Assembly: GCF_019599405.1 (NCBI RefSeq)
Contig: NZ_RKLQ01000002.1
Coordinates: forward strand, 620,001-684,000
DNA: 64,000 bases
From: Haloarcula salinisoli
GTDB taxonomy: Archaea; Halobacteriota; Halobacteria; Halobacteriales; Haloarculaceae
Direction of reading: 5' to 3'
Part shown: piece by piece, positions 9,393-17,802 of the stretch
How the letters are laid out: every line of letters starts with the position of its first letter
How positions within the stretch are numbered: position 1 is the stretch's first letter
Made by a program: the position numbers and the translations under genes
The notes under the pieces: generated by a model
Seen by the model: only the letters and a program-made list of their open reading frames with translations
What the model was told of the DNA's origin: nothing
The model's database searches: none

Positions 9393-10423
9393 GCGCGATG
9401 GAGACACGCAAGATACAGCAGGTCGGCGGCGGCACCTACACCGTCTCCCTGCCCAAGGAGTGGGCCACGGCGGCCGACATCGAACCGGGTGCGGTCGTCG
9501 CCCTGCACAGCCACATCGACGGCACGCTGGTCGTCCAGACCGACGTCGAGGACGACGACGACCCGCTGTTGGGGCTGTCAGTCGCTGACGCCGATACGCG
9601 CTCGCTCACACGGGTGCTCCGGTCGGCCTACGCCGCCGGTATCGACCGTATCGAACTCGATGCCCCCGACGGCGTCACCGAGGAAACCCACCGCCGGGTC
9701 GAGCGAGTCACCCGGACCCTGACCGGCGTCACCGTCACCGACTCCAGCGACGACGCCATCCAGGTCCGGTCGCTGCTTGACGTCGAGGAGGTGTCGATAC
9801 CGCAGTCGGTCCGACAGCTCCAGTTCGCGGCGCTGTCGACCCACCGCGAGGCCACGGCCGCCCTGACGGCCACGACCCCCGAACCCCCGAGCGGACAGGG
9901 CGACGGCACCGACCGCATCGCCGCGATGGTCGACCACTACGTCCGGCGCGGGCTGGACTCGCTGTCGGTGATGGACGCGCTGGGACTGACCCGCCCGGCC
10001 CTGTTCGACCGCTGGGTCACCGCCCGCGAACTCGCCCGCGTCGCCGACCACGCCGACCGGATAGCGACGACTGCCGACCGGCTCGACGACCCCGTCGACG
10101 CCGCAGTCGCCGCCCAGATCGACGACCTGGCCGACCGCAGCCGTGACCTCGTTCGCGAGTCGGTCGGCGTCGTCCTCGACGAGGCCGGGGACACGGCCGC
10201 CGCTCGTCGCTGTCTGGACGACTGCGACGAACTGGCCGCGGACATCCGTGCCTTCGACCGCCGCCTGTTCGAGACCGACGGCGCCGACTACCGACTCATC
10301 CACGCTGTCGACGCGCTCCGGCGAACGACCGAGGCGGCCGGGGAGATAGCCGAGGTCGGTCTGCAGGCGCTCCTGCGCGAGCGGTGTTCGTCGGGGTCGG
10401 CAGACGTCGGGCAGGCACCCTGA
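9389..10423 (+). CDS. PhoU-like phosphate regulator with AbrB/SpoVT DNA-binding domain
   Basis: This 344-residue protein begins with a swapped-hairpin AbrB/SpoVT-like domain at about residues 5-50 ([19 protein letters not shown]) and continues into helical PhoU-type repeats at about 120-335. Bacterial PhoU lacks the DNA-binding part and signals through PhoR. The fusion suggests that this archaeal version links Pst transporter status directly to transcription; that link is inference. It closes the pst operon with a 4-base overlap. An in-frame ATG three codons later is an equally possible start. Confidence 0.85.
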   Translation: MSAMETRKIQQVGGGTYTVSLPKEWATAADIEPGAVVALHSHIDGTLVVQTDVEDDDDPLLGLSVADADTRSLTRVLRSAYAAGIDRIELDAPDGVTEETHRRVERVTRTLTGVTVTDSSDDAIQVRSLLDVEEVSIPQSVRQLQFAALSTHREATAALTATTPEPPSGQGDGTDRIAAMVDHYVRRGLDSLSVMDALGLTRPALFDRWVTARELARVADHADRIATTADRLDDPVDAAVAAQIDDLADRSRDLVRESVGVVLDEAGDTAAARRCLDDCDELAADIRAFDRRLFETDGADYRLIHAVDALRRTTEAAGEIAEVGLQALLRERCSSGSADVGQAP

Positions 10424-10493
10424 CTACCGTCGTCGTGGTTCTTCTCGCTACCAGCGGTAGTAACAGCCAGAAAGCCGTTCTCCTGGCTCTACC

Positions 10494-11309
10494 CTACTGT
10501 TTCTCGCGGTCCTCCTCGGGCATCTCGCCCTCGAGGACGCCCAGCAGCCAGTTCAGGAGCCGCGACACCTCACACTGGGCCGGGACGCGGTAGTCGGCGG
10601 CGGTCGAGCGCTCGCCGACGAGCACGCCGAAATCGCCCTCCCCGAGCACCTTGAACGCGTCCTCGTCGGTCGTGTCGTCGCCGACGTACACCGTCCGCCA
10701 GGTGTCGGGTACCTCGTCGGCCAGCCACTCGACGATGGCGCCCTTGTGCCAGTCGACCGTCGGTTTGACCTCGACTATCATCTTGCCGCTGCCGGTTTTG
10801 AGTCCCTCGACGGGGTCGACTACCTCGTTCACGATGGCCGTGACCGCCTCGGCGGAGGCGTCTTTCGCCCGCCGGTAGTGGACGGTGAGGGTGACCGCCT
10901 TGTCCTCGACGTGGACGCCCGCCATGTCCGCGAGGCGCGTTTCGATCTCCTCGCGGACGCGCTGGAGGTCCGCCATCCGCGCCTCGGCCTCCGGGTGGAC
11001 CTCCCGCTCGCCGTCGACGGTGTACTCCAGTCCGTGGTTACCGACGTAGCGGATGCCCTCGATGCCGACCCGCGGGCGGAGGTCGGCCAGCTGGCGGCCG
11101 GAGACGACGGCCACCATCGTATCGGGATGGTCCTGGAGCTGTTCGACCGCCCGCCGGTTGGCCGGCGTTATCTCGGGGGCGTCCGGGTCGTCCTCGATAG
11201 GTGCGAGCGTCCCGTCGAAGTCCAGCGCGACCAACAGTCCCTCGGCCTCCCCGAGCTGCCGGTCGATGCTGTAGACGTTCGCGACCGGCGTCTGTTGCTG
11301 GGCCGTCAT
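10494..11309 (-). CDS. otsB: trehalose-6-phosphate phosphatase
   Basis: This 271-residue HAD-superfamily phosphatase removes phosphate from trehalose 6-phosphate. The motifs are DFDGTLAP (nucleophile and acid/base aspartates), VVSGR, and GDDTTDEDAF near the C-terminus (metal-binding acids). The ATG at 11309 overlaps the otsA stop by 4 bases, so this is the downstream gene of a two-gene operon. A much longer open frame continues upstream through otsA but is an artefact of high GC. Confidence 0.92.
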   Translation of the reverse strand: MTAQQQTPVANVYSIDRQLGEAEGLLVALDFDGTLAPIEDDPDAPEITPANRRAVEQLQDHPDTMVAVVSGRQLADLRPRVGIEGIRYVGNHGLEYTVDGEREVHPEAEARMADLQRVREEIETRLADMAGVHVEDKAVTLTVHYRRAKDASAEAVTAIVNEVVDPVEGLKTGSGKMIVEVKPTVDWHKGAIVEWLADEVPDTWRTVYVGDDTTDEDAFKVLGEGDFGVLVGERSTAADYRVPAQCEVSRLLNWLLGVLEGEMPEEDREKQ

Positions 11310-12853
11310 GGCTGGCCCCCCGTCGGGAGCTCCGGCTCCCTCACCGAGCCTTCCCCGTCGCGCAGCGCCATGGCCGCCCGCAGGTTCAGCCCCGTCCACG
11401 TCGCGAGATCGTTCTCGGCCACCTGCTCGCGCAGGCGTTGCATCCGGGCGCGCTTCTCGGCGTCGCGCATCGACAGCGCCTCCTCGATGGCGTCGGTGAA
11501 GGCGCCGGTGTTCTGGGGTTTCACCATGAGAGCGGCGTCGAGCATCCGGCCCGCGCCCGCCTGGTCGCTGAGGATGAGCACGCCGTCCTCGTCTATCTGG
11601 GCCGCGACGTACTCCTGGGCGACGAGGTTCATCCCGTCCCGAATCGGGCTGATGAGCGCCAGGTCGCTGTGGCGATACAGGCTCGCCAGCGCCTCCTTCG
11701 AGATGTACTCCTCGAAGGAGAGGACCGGTGTCCAGTCGTCGGTACCGAAGCGGTCGTTGACGCGCTCGACGGCGTCTTCGATGCGTTGCTGGATGGCCTG
11801 GTAGGCGGGTATCTGGGAGCGGGTTTCGCTGCCCTTCTCGACGTACGTGAGCTGCCCCCGCCACTCTGGGTTTCGCTCCCAGAACTGCTCTAAGGCCCGG
11901 AGTCGCTCGGGGATGCCCTTGCTGTAGTCGAGCCGGTCGACGCCGACGGCGACGGTGTCGGCGACGTTGTATTTCTCGGTAAAGTCGGCCCAGAACTCCT
12001 CGGCCTCGTCGGTGGCCGCCCGCTGGGCGATTTCGTCGACCTGAACCCCCATCGGGAACTCCGTGACCTGTGTCTCGTAGCCGTCGTAGGTCACCGTCCC
12101 CGCCTCGTGGTCCACTTCGGCCTCGTCCAGCGCCGTCTCGACGCAGTGTAAGAAGTTCTCGCGGTATCTGGGGACGTGAAAGACGAGCAGGTCGTTGCCG
12201 AGCAGCCCCTCCAGTATCGCCTCGCCGTGGGGACAGCCCCGGAAGGTGTCCCAGGCCGGCCAGGGGATGTGCCAGAACTGCATCAACACGGTGTCGTCGG
12301 CGACCCGCTCGCGGGCGATGGCGGGCGAGAGCGCGAAGTGGTAGTCCTGGAACCAGACGATGTCGCCGGGGTCTGTGTGGGCCTCGACGGCGTCGACGAA
12401 CCGCTCGTTGACCGACTGGTACTGTTCCCAGTAGCGCTCCCACTCCGTGACGTTGGTCAGCGCCGAGTGACAGATGGGCCAGAGGACCTGGTTGCTGAAC
12501 CCGTAGTAGTAGTCGTCGACCTCCTCGTCGTCGAGCCAGACGCGACGCAGCGTGTAGCCGGGGTCCTCGGGCGGGGCCGGGACGCAGTCGTCCTCGTCGA
12601 CGACCTCCCGGTCGGCGTCGCCGTCGCCCCACGCCACCCACGTCCCGCCGACCGACTGCATCACCGGGTCCAGCCCGGCCGTCAGGCCGCCGGCCTGGAC
12701 CTCGACGGCGATGTCGTCGCCGTCGTAGGTGTGGCTGTAGGGCTGCCGGTTCGACACCACCACGAGCCCGCCCGACCCGATGGCGTCCGCCCAGTCGGTC
12801 GACTGGGCCCCGTCCGGGTCGGCGTCGTCCGTACCGGTCGTATTGTTACTCAT
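11306..12853 (-). CDS. otsA: trehalose-6-phosphate synthase (GT20)
   Basis: This 515-residue glycosyltransferase makes trehalose 6-phosphate from a nucleotide-activated glucose and glucose 6-phosphate. Visible motifs include VVVSNRQPY near the N-terminus, WFQDYHFALSP (canonical enzymes have HDYHL), and the GT20 motif RLDYSKGIPERL. The ATG at 12853 gives an acidic, disordered N-tail (MSNNTTGTDDADPDG), normal for haloarchaea; further in-frame starts lie upstream. Trehalose is a compatible solute, so with otsB this operon provides osmotic or stress protection. Confidence 0.92.
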   Translation of the reverse strand: MSNNTTGTDDADPDGAQSTDWADAIGSGGLVVVSNRQPYSHTYDGDDIAVEVQAGGLTAGLDPVMQSVGGTWVAWGDGDADREVVDEDDCVPAPPEDPGYTLRRVWLDDEEVDDYYYGFSNQVLWPICHSALTNVTEWERYWEQYQSVNERFVDAVEAHTDPGDIVWFQDYHFALSPAIARERVADDTVLMQFWHIPWPAWDTFRGCPHGEAILEGLLGNDLLVFHVPRYRENFLHCVETALDEAEVDHEAGTVTYDGYETQVTEFPMGVQVDEIAQRAATDEAEEFWADFTEKYNVADTVAVGVDRLDYSKGIPERLRALEQFWERNPEWRGQLTYVEKGSETRSQIPAYQAIQQRIEDAVERVNDRFGTDDWTPVLSFEEYISKEALASLYRHSDLALISPIRDGMNLVAQEYVAAQIDEDGVLILSDQAGAGRMLDAALMVKPQNTGAFTDAIEEALSMRDAEKRARMQRLREQVAENDLATWTGLNLRAAMALRDGEGSVREPELPTGGQP

Positions 12854-13050
12854 CTGACGTAAGATGTCGAACCGAACTGACATATACGAACGGCTTGCAG
12901 CTGCAACCACAGGGGACAAACCGGACAGAGAAGTCACGAAACGGCCACACAGCGGGGTGGAATCTGTCGTCGTTTCGTCGCCCCTCGCAATACCTGCGAC
13001 CCCGCGTGAAAACCACCGGTTTATGCCAGTGGCCCCACGAATCCCCGCCA

Positions 13051-13797
13051 ATGACCGTCCGCCACGAGGGCCTGACCATCGACTGGCTGGGCTACGCCAC
13101 GATACGCATCGCCAGTGAGGACTGCGTGGTGTACACCGACCCCGGCCGCTACGGCGTTCTCACGGGGGAGTGGGAGCCACACAGCGACGGCATCGGCCAC
13201 CCGCCCACGTCCGACTACCGCGCCGAGGACGCCGACATCGTCTGTGTCACCCACGTTCACCACTACGACCCCGACGGCATCGAGCGGGTCGCGAACGAGG
13301 ACACCACTATCGTCGCCTTCGAAGGTATCGACGGCCGCGACGTCGAGCGGGACCTCCCCTCTATCGTCGACCTCCCCTACGAGGTCCGTGAGGTCGGGAA
13401 CAAGGAACACATCGAGGTCGACGGCGTCCCCATCTGGACCTCGCCGGCCCACAACGAACCCGACGGCAAGCACACGCTGCCGGACGGGACGCCGTACCAC
13501 CCGGAGGGCTTTGGCTGTGGGTTCATGGTCGCGGTCGACGGCACGCGGGTGTACTACCCCGGTGACAGCGACGTGTTGCCGGGTCACCGCACGCTGGAGA
13601 CCTCGGTCTTCTGTCCGCCCATCGGTCCACGGGCGACGATGGACCGCCACGAGGCTGCCGCGCTCGCGACCACTATCGAGCCCCGTCTGGTCATGCCGGT
13701 CCACTACAACACCTTCTCGAATCTGGAAGCCGACTCCCGCGAGTTCGCCGCCGACGTCGCCGAGGCGGGGATTCCCGTCGTGCTCGACGAGCACTGA
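13051..13797 (+). CDS. metallo-beta-lactamase-fold hydrolase (UlaG-like)
   Basis: This 248-residue protein has the metal-dependent hydrolase pattern of the UlaG/UPF0173 group: WLGYATIRI at the start, THVHHYDPDG as the metal motif (usually HxHxDH; the last histidine is replaced by proline), GDSDVLPG, and a late MPVHYNTF. The ATG at 13051 is preferred over upstream in-frame codons because it starts exactly at the conserved fold. The substrate is not predictable. The cyclase-family gene follows 37 bases downstream on the same strand. Confidence 0.8.
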   Translation: MTVRHEGLTIDWLGYATIRIASEDCVVYTDPGRYGVLTGEWEPHSDGIGHPPTSDYRAEDADIVCVTHVHHYDPDGIERVANEDTTIVAFEGIDGRDVERDLPSIVDLPYEVREVGNKEHIEVDGVPIWTSPAHNEPDGKHTLPDGTPYHPEGFGCGFMVAVDGTRVYYPGDSDVLPGHRTLETSVFCPPIGPRATMDRHEAAALATTIEPRLVMPVHYNTFSNLEADSREFAADVAEAGIPVVLDEH

Positions 13798-13834
13798 CCG
13801 CCACAGCTACCTGTCCACCCCGTTTCTTCCCGAT

Positions 13835-14539
13835 ATGCCCGCTGCCGACCTCTCCCACCCCGTCGAGTCGGGGATGCCGGTGTACCCCGGCGACCCCGCC
13901 GTCACTGTCGACCCCCACGCGACGATGGTGGCCGACGGCTACCGCGTCTCGGCGCTCTCGTGTGGGAGCCACACCGGGACGCATATCGACGCACCGAGTC
14001 ACACCGAACCCGACGGCCGTGCTATCGACGAGTTTCCCGTCTCGCGGTTCGTCCGCGACGCGGTCCGCGTGGACCTCCGGGACCACTCGCCCCGGGAGCC
14101 CATTCGGCCCGCCGACCTGCCGTCGGTCGACGCCGAGGCCGTCGTCCTGTGGACCGGCTGGGACCGCCACTGGGGCGACGCCGACTACCTCGACCACCCC
14201 TATCTGACGCCAGCCGCGGCCCGGCACTGCGCCGAGCAGGGGTACGACGTGGCCGTCGACGCGCTCAACGTCGACCCGACGCCGGCTACAGGTGCGGGCG
14301 GCAGTAACGAGCCGCACGCGACCGATGGGGCGGGCGGGAGTGGTGACCCGCACGCGACCGACGACGACGCCGTCGAGGGGGTGCCTGCCCATCACGAACT
14401 GCTCGGGAACGACCGGCTCGTCGTGGAGAACCTGACGAACCTCGGCGGCGTTCCGGAGCGGTTCGAACTCGCCGCCGTCCCGCTCGCACTCGCCGACGGC
14501 GATGGCGCCCCGGTGCGAGCCGTCGCGCGCTGGGACTGA
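13835..14539 (+). CDS. cyclase-family metal hydrolase (kynurenine formamidase-like)
   Basis: This 234-residue protein has the family signature HTGTHIDAPSH at about residues 50-60, which binds the metal, and LSHPVESGMPVYPGDP at its start. Relatives hydrolyse N-formylkynurenine or other amides; the substrate here is unknown. At about residues 153-176 it carries two in-frame 12-residue units (GAGGSNEPHATD, GAGGSGDPHATD), which interrupt the conserved fold region. The same unit occurs in the CCA-adding enzyme at 41054..41089, pointing to a repeated DNA insert rather than functional sequence. Confidence 0.8.
   Translation: MPAADLSHPVESGMPVYPGDPAVTVDPHATMVADGYRVSALSCGSHTGTHIDAPSHTEPDGRAIDEFPVSRFVRDAVRVDLRDHSPREPIRPADLPSVDAEAVVLWTGWDRHWGDADYLDHPYLTPAAARHCAEQGYDVAVDALNVDPTPATGAGGSNEPHATDGAGGSGDPHATDDDAVEGVPAHHELLGNDRLVVENLTNLGGVPERFELAAVPLALADGDGAPVRAVARWD
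14291..14362 (+). repeat. two 36-bp units encoding GAGGSxxPHATD
   Basis: Two in-frame tandem 36-base units differ at a few positions (14291..14326 and 14327..14362). A third closely similar unit lies on the minus strand in the CCA-adding enzyme gene at 41054..41089. The unit length is a multiple of three, so reading frames survive insertion. Confidence 0.7.
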
Positions 14540-14751
14540 CCGTCCCCTTGCGTGGGGCACCGAGTGGGCGTCGACCGCGCCGATATCTCTCACCTCGCGC
14601 ATTTTTCTAGCCGTAATAGGGGCAATACCCAGCCGCTCATTGGTTAATTTAAGCTAAAGATTTAAGATAAATCCTCTGCTGGGTACGGATTGACGGCTGT
14701 ACACGCACATCGGGGAGTGGCTACCGGTGCGGGGTCGTCTACAGACTACCG

Positions 14752-14844
14752 ATGATGAACCACGACAACACTGCGGACACAAGTACCGAAGCCGCAAGTG
14801 ACGCGCGGAGCAACGGCGGGCCCGCCGGGGGTGGGGCCGCGTGA
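14752..14844 (+). CDS. possible 30-residue coupled small ORF
   Basis: A 30-codon frame (MMNHDNTADTSTE..., ending GGPAGGGAA) stops with TGA overlapping the GTG start of the PGF-CTERM gene as GTGA. The overlap is the coupling arrangement used by real operons in this window. No domain is recognisable and the peptide is low-complexity, so it may be chance or a short translated leader. Confidence 0.3.
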   Translation: MMNHDNTADTSTEAASDARSNGGPAGGGAA

Positions 14845-15158
14845 ACCGTCTCGTGTGCCTCGTCGCGGCCGTCGTCTGCGTCGGCGTGCTGGCGTCGCCG
14901 GTGGCGGCACAGCAGACGACCGACACCCCGACACCCGACGAGACCGACACCCCGACACCCGACGAGACCGACACCCCGACACCCGACGAGACGGCCGACC
15001 AGGGGCCGTCCGACCTGCCGGTCACGTCGCCCAGTGGCTCGCCGGTGAGCTATAACTCGTCGACGCCGACGTCGGGTGACGGCCCCGGCTTCGGAGTACT
15101 CGGGGCGCTCGTCGCGTTCGTCGTCGGTTCGGCGTACGTCGCCCGCCGGCGGACGTAA
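14841..15158 (+). CDS. small PGF-CTERM surface protein with TPTPDETD repeats
   Basis: This 105-residue secreted protein has an N-terminal signal segment (VCLVAAVVCVGVLASPVAA) and a Thr/Pro/Asp-rich spacer made of three exact 24-base repeats. A C-terminal PGF-CTERM tail follows: DGPGFGVLG, a hydrophobic stretch and a final basic RRR. PGF-CTERM proteins are cleaved and lipid-anchored by archaeosortase A in haloarchaea. The start is GTG at 14841. The repeat spacer is probably O-glycosylated, by analogy with other Thr-rich haloarchaeal surface proteins. No larger domain is present, so its role is unknown. Confidence 0.8.
   Translation: MNRLVCLVAAVVCVGVLASPVAAQQTTDTPTPDETDTPTPDETDTPTPDETADQGPSDLPVTSPSGSPVSYNSSTPTSGDGPGFGVLGALVAFVVGSAYVARRRT
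14921..14992 (+). repeat. three exact 24-bp tandem repeats inside the PGF-CTERM gene
   Basis: Three identical 24-base copies, each starting CGACACCCCGACACCC, encode repeats of TDTPTPDE. The exact identity suggests recent slippage and likely length variation between strains. Confidence 0.9.
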
Positions 15159-15201
15159 CCGCGTCGGTGGCGGGGTGACACGACGCCGTTCCGTCGCCCC
15201 G

Positions 15202-16542
15202 CTAGGTCTCCCAATCTGCCCACTCCCGGTGAGCGGCTGCCACGGCGCCGACTTCCGCCGTCGAGAGCCGGCCTTGCTCGGTCAGGACCGCCGTGACGGC
15301 GTCGGCCGGCGTCACGTCGAAGGTCGGGTTCGCCACGCGAACGTCGGCGTCGCCGTCGTACAGCTCGCCGGGGTCGCGGGCTTCGAGGTCGTAGCGCCCG
15401 TCGGCGGCGACCTTGTCGCTGGCCGCGACGACGAGGCAGTCGATGCCCGCCGCGGCCGCCGCCAGGGCGGCCCCGCGGGTGCCCACCTTGTTGACGACGC
15501 TGCCGTCGGGCAACACCCGGTCTGCACCGACGAGCACCGCTTTGGCGTCCCAGTCGTCGAGTTCGAACGGCAGCGCCGCGTCCGTCGTCAGCGTCACGCC
15601 CGTCGACTCGGCGAGCGACTCGGCCACGCCGACCCCCTCGCCGCCGGGTCGGGACTCCGCGACCAGCACCGCCTCGGGGTCGCCCTGCCGGAGCGCCGCC
15701 GCGACGGTTCCCGACCGCGAGAGCGTCGCCACCCGCGCTGGTAGTTCCGACGCGGCCAGCCGCGCGGCCTCGCGGTCCGCGCCGACGGACTGCTCGATGG
15801 CGCCGCGAGCGGCCCGCTCGATAGCCGCTGGCGTCCGCTCGTCGCTCGCTGCCGTCATCACGCGGTTGATGCGGTTTTCCAGCACTGCCATCGAGGGCCG
15901 GGCGTCCCGCAAGCGCCGAGCGAGAGCCGCCAGCGCTGCCCAGTCGTCGCCCGCCCGCTCGCTCGTCTCGCCAGCGTCGTCGCGCCTCTCGACTGCGAGG
16001 GCTGTCTCGTCCCGCAGCGTTTCGAGTGCGCACAGGGAGAGCCAGGCCGACCCATGGGTTCGGTCGGAAAGCGTCGCGACGCGGGGCCGGACCCGGTCGT
16101 AGCTGGTCCACAGTCGCGGGACCGTCTCCCGGCGCAGGATTTCGGGTGCGTGGACCCACTCGTGGTCGGTGGTCTCCTCGTTCGTCTCGACCGCTCGGGA
16201 GTCACAGTCGAAGAGGTAGGGGTGGACCAGCCAGCGGCGCTCGCCGTCCTCGACGGTGATGGGGTCGCCCGACCGGACGAGCGCCACGGCGTCGGCCAGC
16301 CCGGTCTCCTCGGCGATTTCGGCCCGCGCGGCCGTCTCGGGGTCGCGCTCGGTGTCGTCTCCTGCTTGCTCACGGCGGTGCCGTTCGCTCCTTCCGGAGC
16401 CCTCACGTTGCTCGGGCTCCCCGACGTGCCCGGCGACACCGCCCCACTGCCCCTGATAGCTCCCGACGGCGCCGCTCCGGCGCAGGAGCAGCAGCTCGCC
16501 GTCGTTGCGGATAAAGCAGGTGACGACCGGCCGTTCGTCCAT
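15202..16542 (-). CDS. NUDIX hydrolase fused to eIF2B-alpha-like domain
   Basis: This 446-residue protein joins an N-terminal NUDIX domain (about 1-150) to an eIF2B-alpha/ribose-1,5-bisphosphate isomerase-like domain (about 205-440; motifs GADRVLPDGSVVNKVGT and ASDKVAADGRYDLE). The NUDIX box reads GGVAGHVG, then after an insert ETAARAEIAEETGL; the insert at residues 42-65 (rich in E, R, G, S) separates the first glycine block from the REUXEEXGU part. The C-terminal domain resembles enzymes of archaeal nucleoside monophosphate degradation, but the fused substrate is unknown. A class V aminotransferase gene lies 25 bases upstream on the same strand. Confidence 0.8.
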   Translation of the reverse strand: MDERPVVTCFIRNDGELLLLRRSGAVGSYQGQWGGVAGHVGEPEQREGSGRSERHRREQAGDDTERDPETAARAEIAEETGLADAVALVRSGDPITVEDGERRWLVHPYLFDCDSRAVETNEETTDHEWVHAPEILRRETVPRLWTSYDRVRPRVATLSDRTHGSAWLSLCALETLRDETALAVERRDDAGETSERAGDDWAALAALARRLRDARPSMAVLENRINRVMTAASDERTPAAIERAARGAIEQSVGADREAARLAASELPARVATLSRSGTVAAALRQGDPEAVLVAESRPGGEGVGVAESLAESTGVTLTTDAALPFELDDWDAKAVLVGADRVLPDGSVVNKVGTRGAALAAAAAGIDCLVVAASDKVAADGRYDLEARDPGELYDGDADVRVANPTFDVTPADAVTAVLTEQGRLSTAEVGAVAAAHREWADWET

Positions 16543-16567
16543 ACGGGTGCGAGGGGTGGCGCGGCAA

Positions 16568-17674
16568 TCAAGCTAGGGCGTCGAGCAACTGGTCGATTTC
16601 CCCGGGTGTGTTGAACACGTGAATCGACGCCCGCACGGCCTCAGGGTGGGGAAGCGACCGCACGACGATGCCCTGCTCGCCGAGTCGCTCGACGGTCGCC
16701 TCGGGGTCGTCGGCCTCGAAGGTCACGAGCCCAGATTCGTAGTGCTCGGGGCTCAACAGTCGGTCGTCGAGCCCCGCTTTGAGCCGGTCGGTCAGGCCCG
16801 CGACGCGGGACTGGACGGTATCGAGCCCCACCGACTCCATCGTCTCGATGGCCTCCGCGAGGGCGACGTAGGGCGCCGGCGAGGTGGTGCCGACCTCGAA
16901 GCGGCGGGCACCCTCGTGGTAGGCGTACTCGTCGGCGCCCATGTCCTGGACGCTGCGGTAGCCGATGCGGGTCTGCTGGAGGCGAGCGAGCGCGTCGGGG
17001 TCGACGTACAGCATCCCGCTGCCCCACACCCCGAGCAGCCACTTGTGGCCCGCCGTCGCGACGAAGTCGGCGCCCCACTCCCGGACGTCGACGGGGTGTT
17101 GCCCGACGGACTGGACGGCGTCGACGAGCACCTGTGCCCCGGCGTCGTGGGCGATGTCGACCATCTCGCCGACCGGCAACTGGGTCCCGTGGCTCCAGGT
17201 CAGCGAGCTGGTGAGAAGCAGCCTGGAGCCGTCTACGGCGTCTTTCAGGTCGTCCATGTCCACCCGCCCGGCCTCGGTTTCCACCACCCTGACCTCGATG
17301 TCGTGGGTGTCTTCCAGCCGGTCCCAGGGAAGGGTCCCGGCGGGGTGTTCGAGGTCGGTCCGGACGACCACGTCGCCGGGCTGCCAGTCGATAGCGTTCG
17401 CGACGAGGTTGATGCCGTCGGCCGTGCTCCGCGTGAGCGCGACGTCTTCGGGCCGAGCGCCGAGATGGCCGGCGGCGACCTCGCGGGCCGCTTCGAGGGC
17501 GTCGAACGCGACGGTGTAGGGCCCCTCGTCGGCGGGGGCCTCGAAGGCGTGGTGCTCTAGAAAATCGGTCGCCGCTCTGACGACGTTGCGCGGGCTGGGC
17601 CCGCTCGCGCCCGTGTTGCAGTACGTACAGCGGTCGAGTGCGGGTATCGCCGCGCGAAGCTCCGCAGGGTCCAT
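16568..17674 (-). CDS. class V aminotransferase / cysteine desulfurase-like
   Basis: This 368-residue PLP enzyme of fold type I carries the Schiff-base lysine in TAGHKWLLG and a conserved N-terminal block YCNTGASGPSP. DAVQSVGQHP holds the cofactor-binding aspartate. Relatives include cysteine desulfurases and isopenicillin-N-epimerase-like enzymes; none of these activities is proven here. No Fe-S assembly gene is adjacent, which weakens a desulfurase role. It is likely co-transcribed with the NUDIX fusion gene that follows. Confidence 0.82.
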   Translation of the reverse strand: MDPAELRAAIPALDRCTYCNTGASGPSPRNVVRAATDFLEHHAFEAPADEGPYTVAFDALEAAREVAAGHLGARPEDVALTRSTADGINLVANAIDWQPGDVVVRTDLEHPAGTLPWDRLEDTHDIEVRVVETEAGRVDMDDLKDAVDGSRLLLTSSLTWSHGTQLPVGEMVDIAHDAGAQVLVDAVQSVGQHPVDVREWGADFVATAGHKWLLGVWGSGMLYVDPDALARLQQTRIGYRSVQDMGADEYAYHEGARRFEVGTTSPAPYVALAEAIETMESVGLDTVQSRVAGLTDRLKAGLDDRLLSPEHYESGLVTFEADDPEATVERLGEQGIVVRSLPHPEAVRASIHVFNTPGEIDQLLDALA

Positions 17675-17736
17675 ACGTAGTCGTCGCGGACCGGACTTTT
17701 CAGCCCTGTGCCCGCGGGGGCGGGACGGACAGTTGA

Positions 17737-17750
17737 TTAGACTAGTCTAA
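17737..17750 (+). promoter_or_regulatory. 14-bp perfect palindrome, probable metal-repressor operator
   Basis: TTAGACTAGTCTAA is a perfect palindrome 52 bases before the second zinc-type importer. DtxR-family metalloregulators use palindromes that start TTAG and end CTAA, and archaeal members regulate such importers. The site lies just ahead of an AT-rich element (ATTAATAAG, about 17772) that could be the TATA box. The assignment to a metal repressor is inference. Confidence 0.55.
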
Positions 17751-17802
17751 ACAAATAATTCGATAGCAACGATTAATAAGTTGGGTAACTCTACTACACA
17801 CA

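Noticed and set aside
11310-12641. 715-residue frame covering otsB and running back through otsA
   Set aside because: The upstream part is an Arg/Gly-rich shadow of otsA. The phosphatase motifs begin only after the ATG at 11309.
14921-14992. the three 24-bp repeats as a CRISPR array
   Set aside because: The copies are directly adjacent with no spacers, and they lie in frame in a coding region, so this is a tandem coding repeat.
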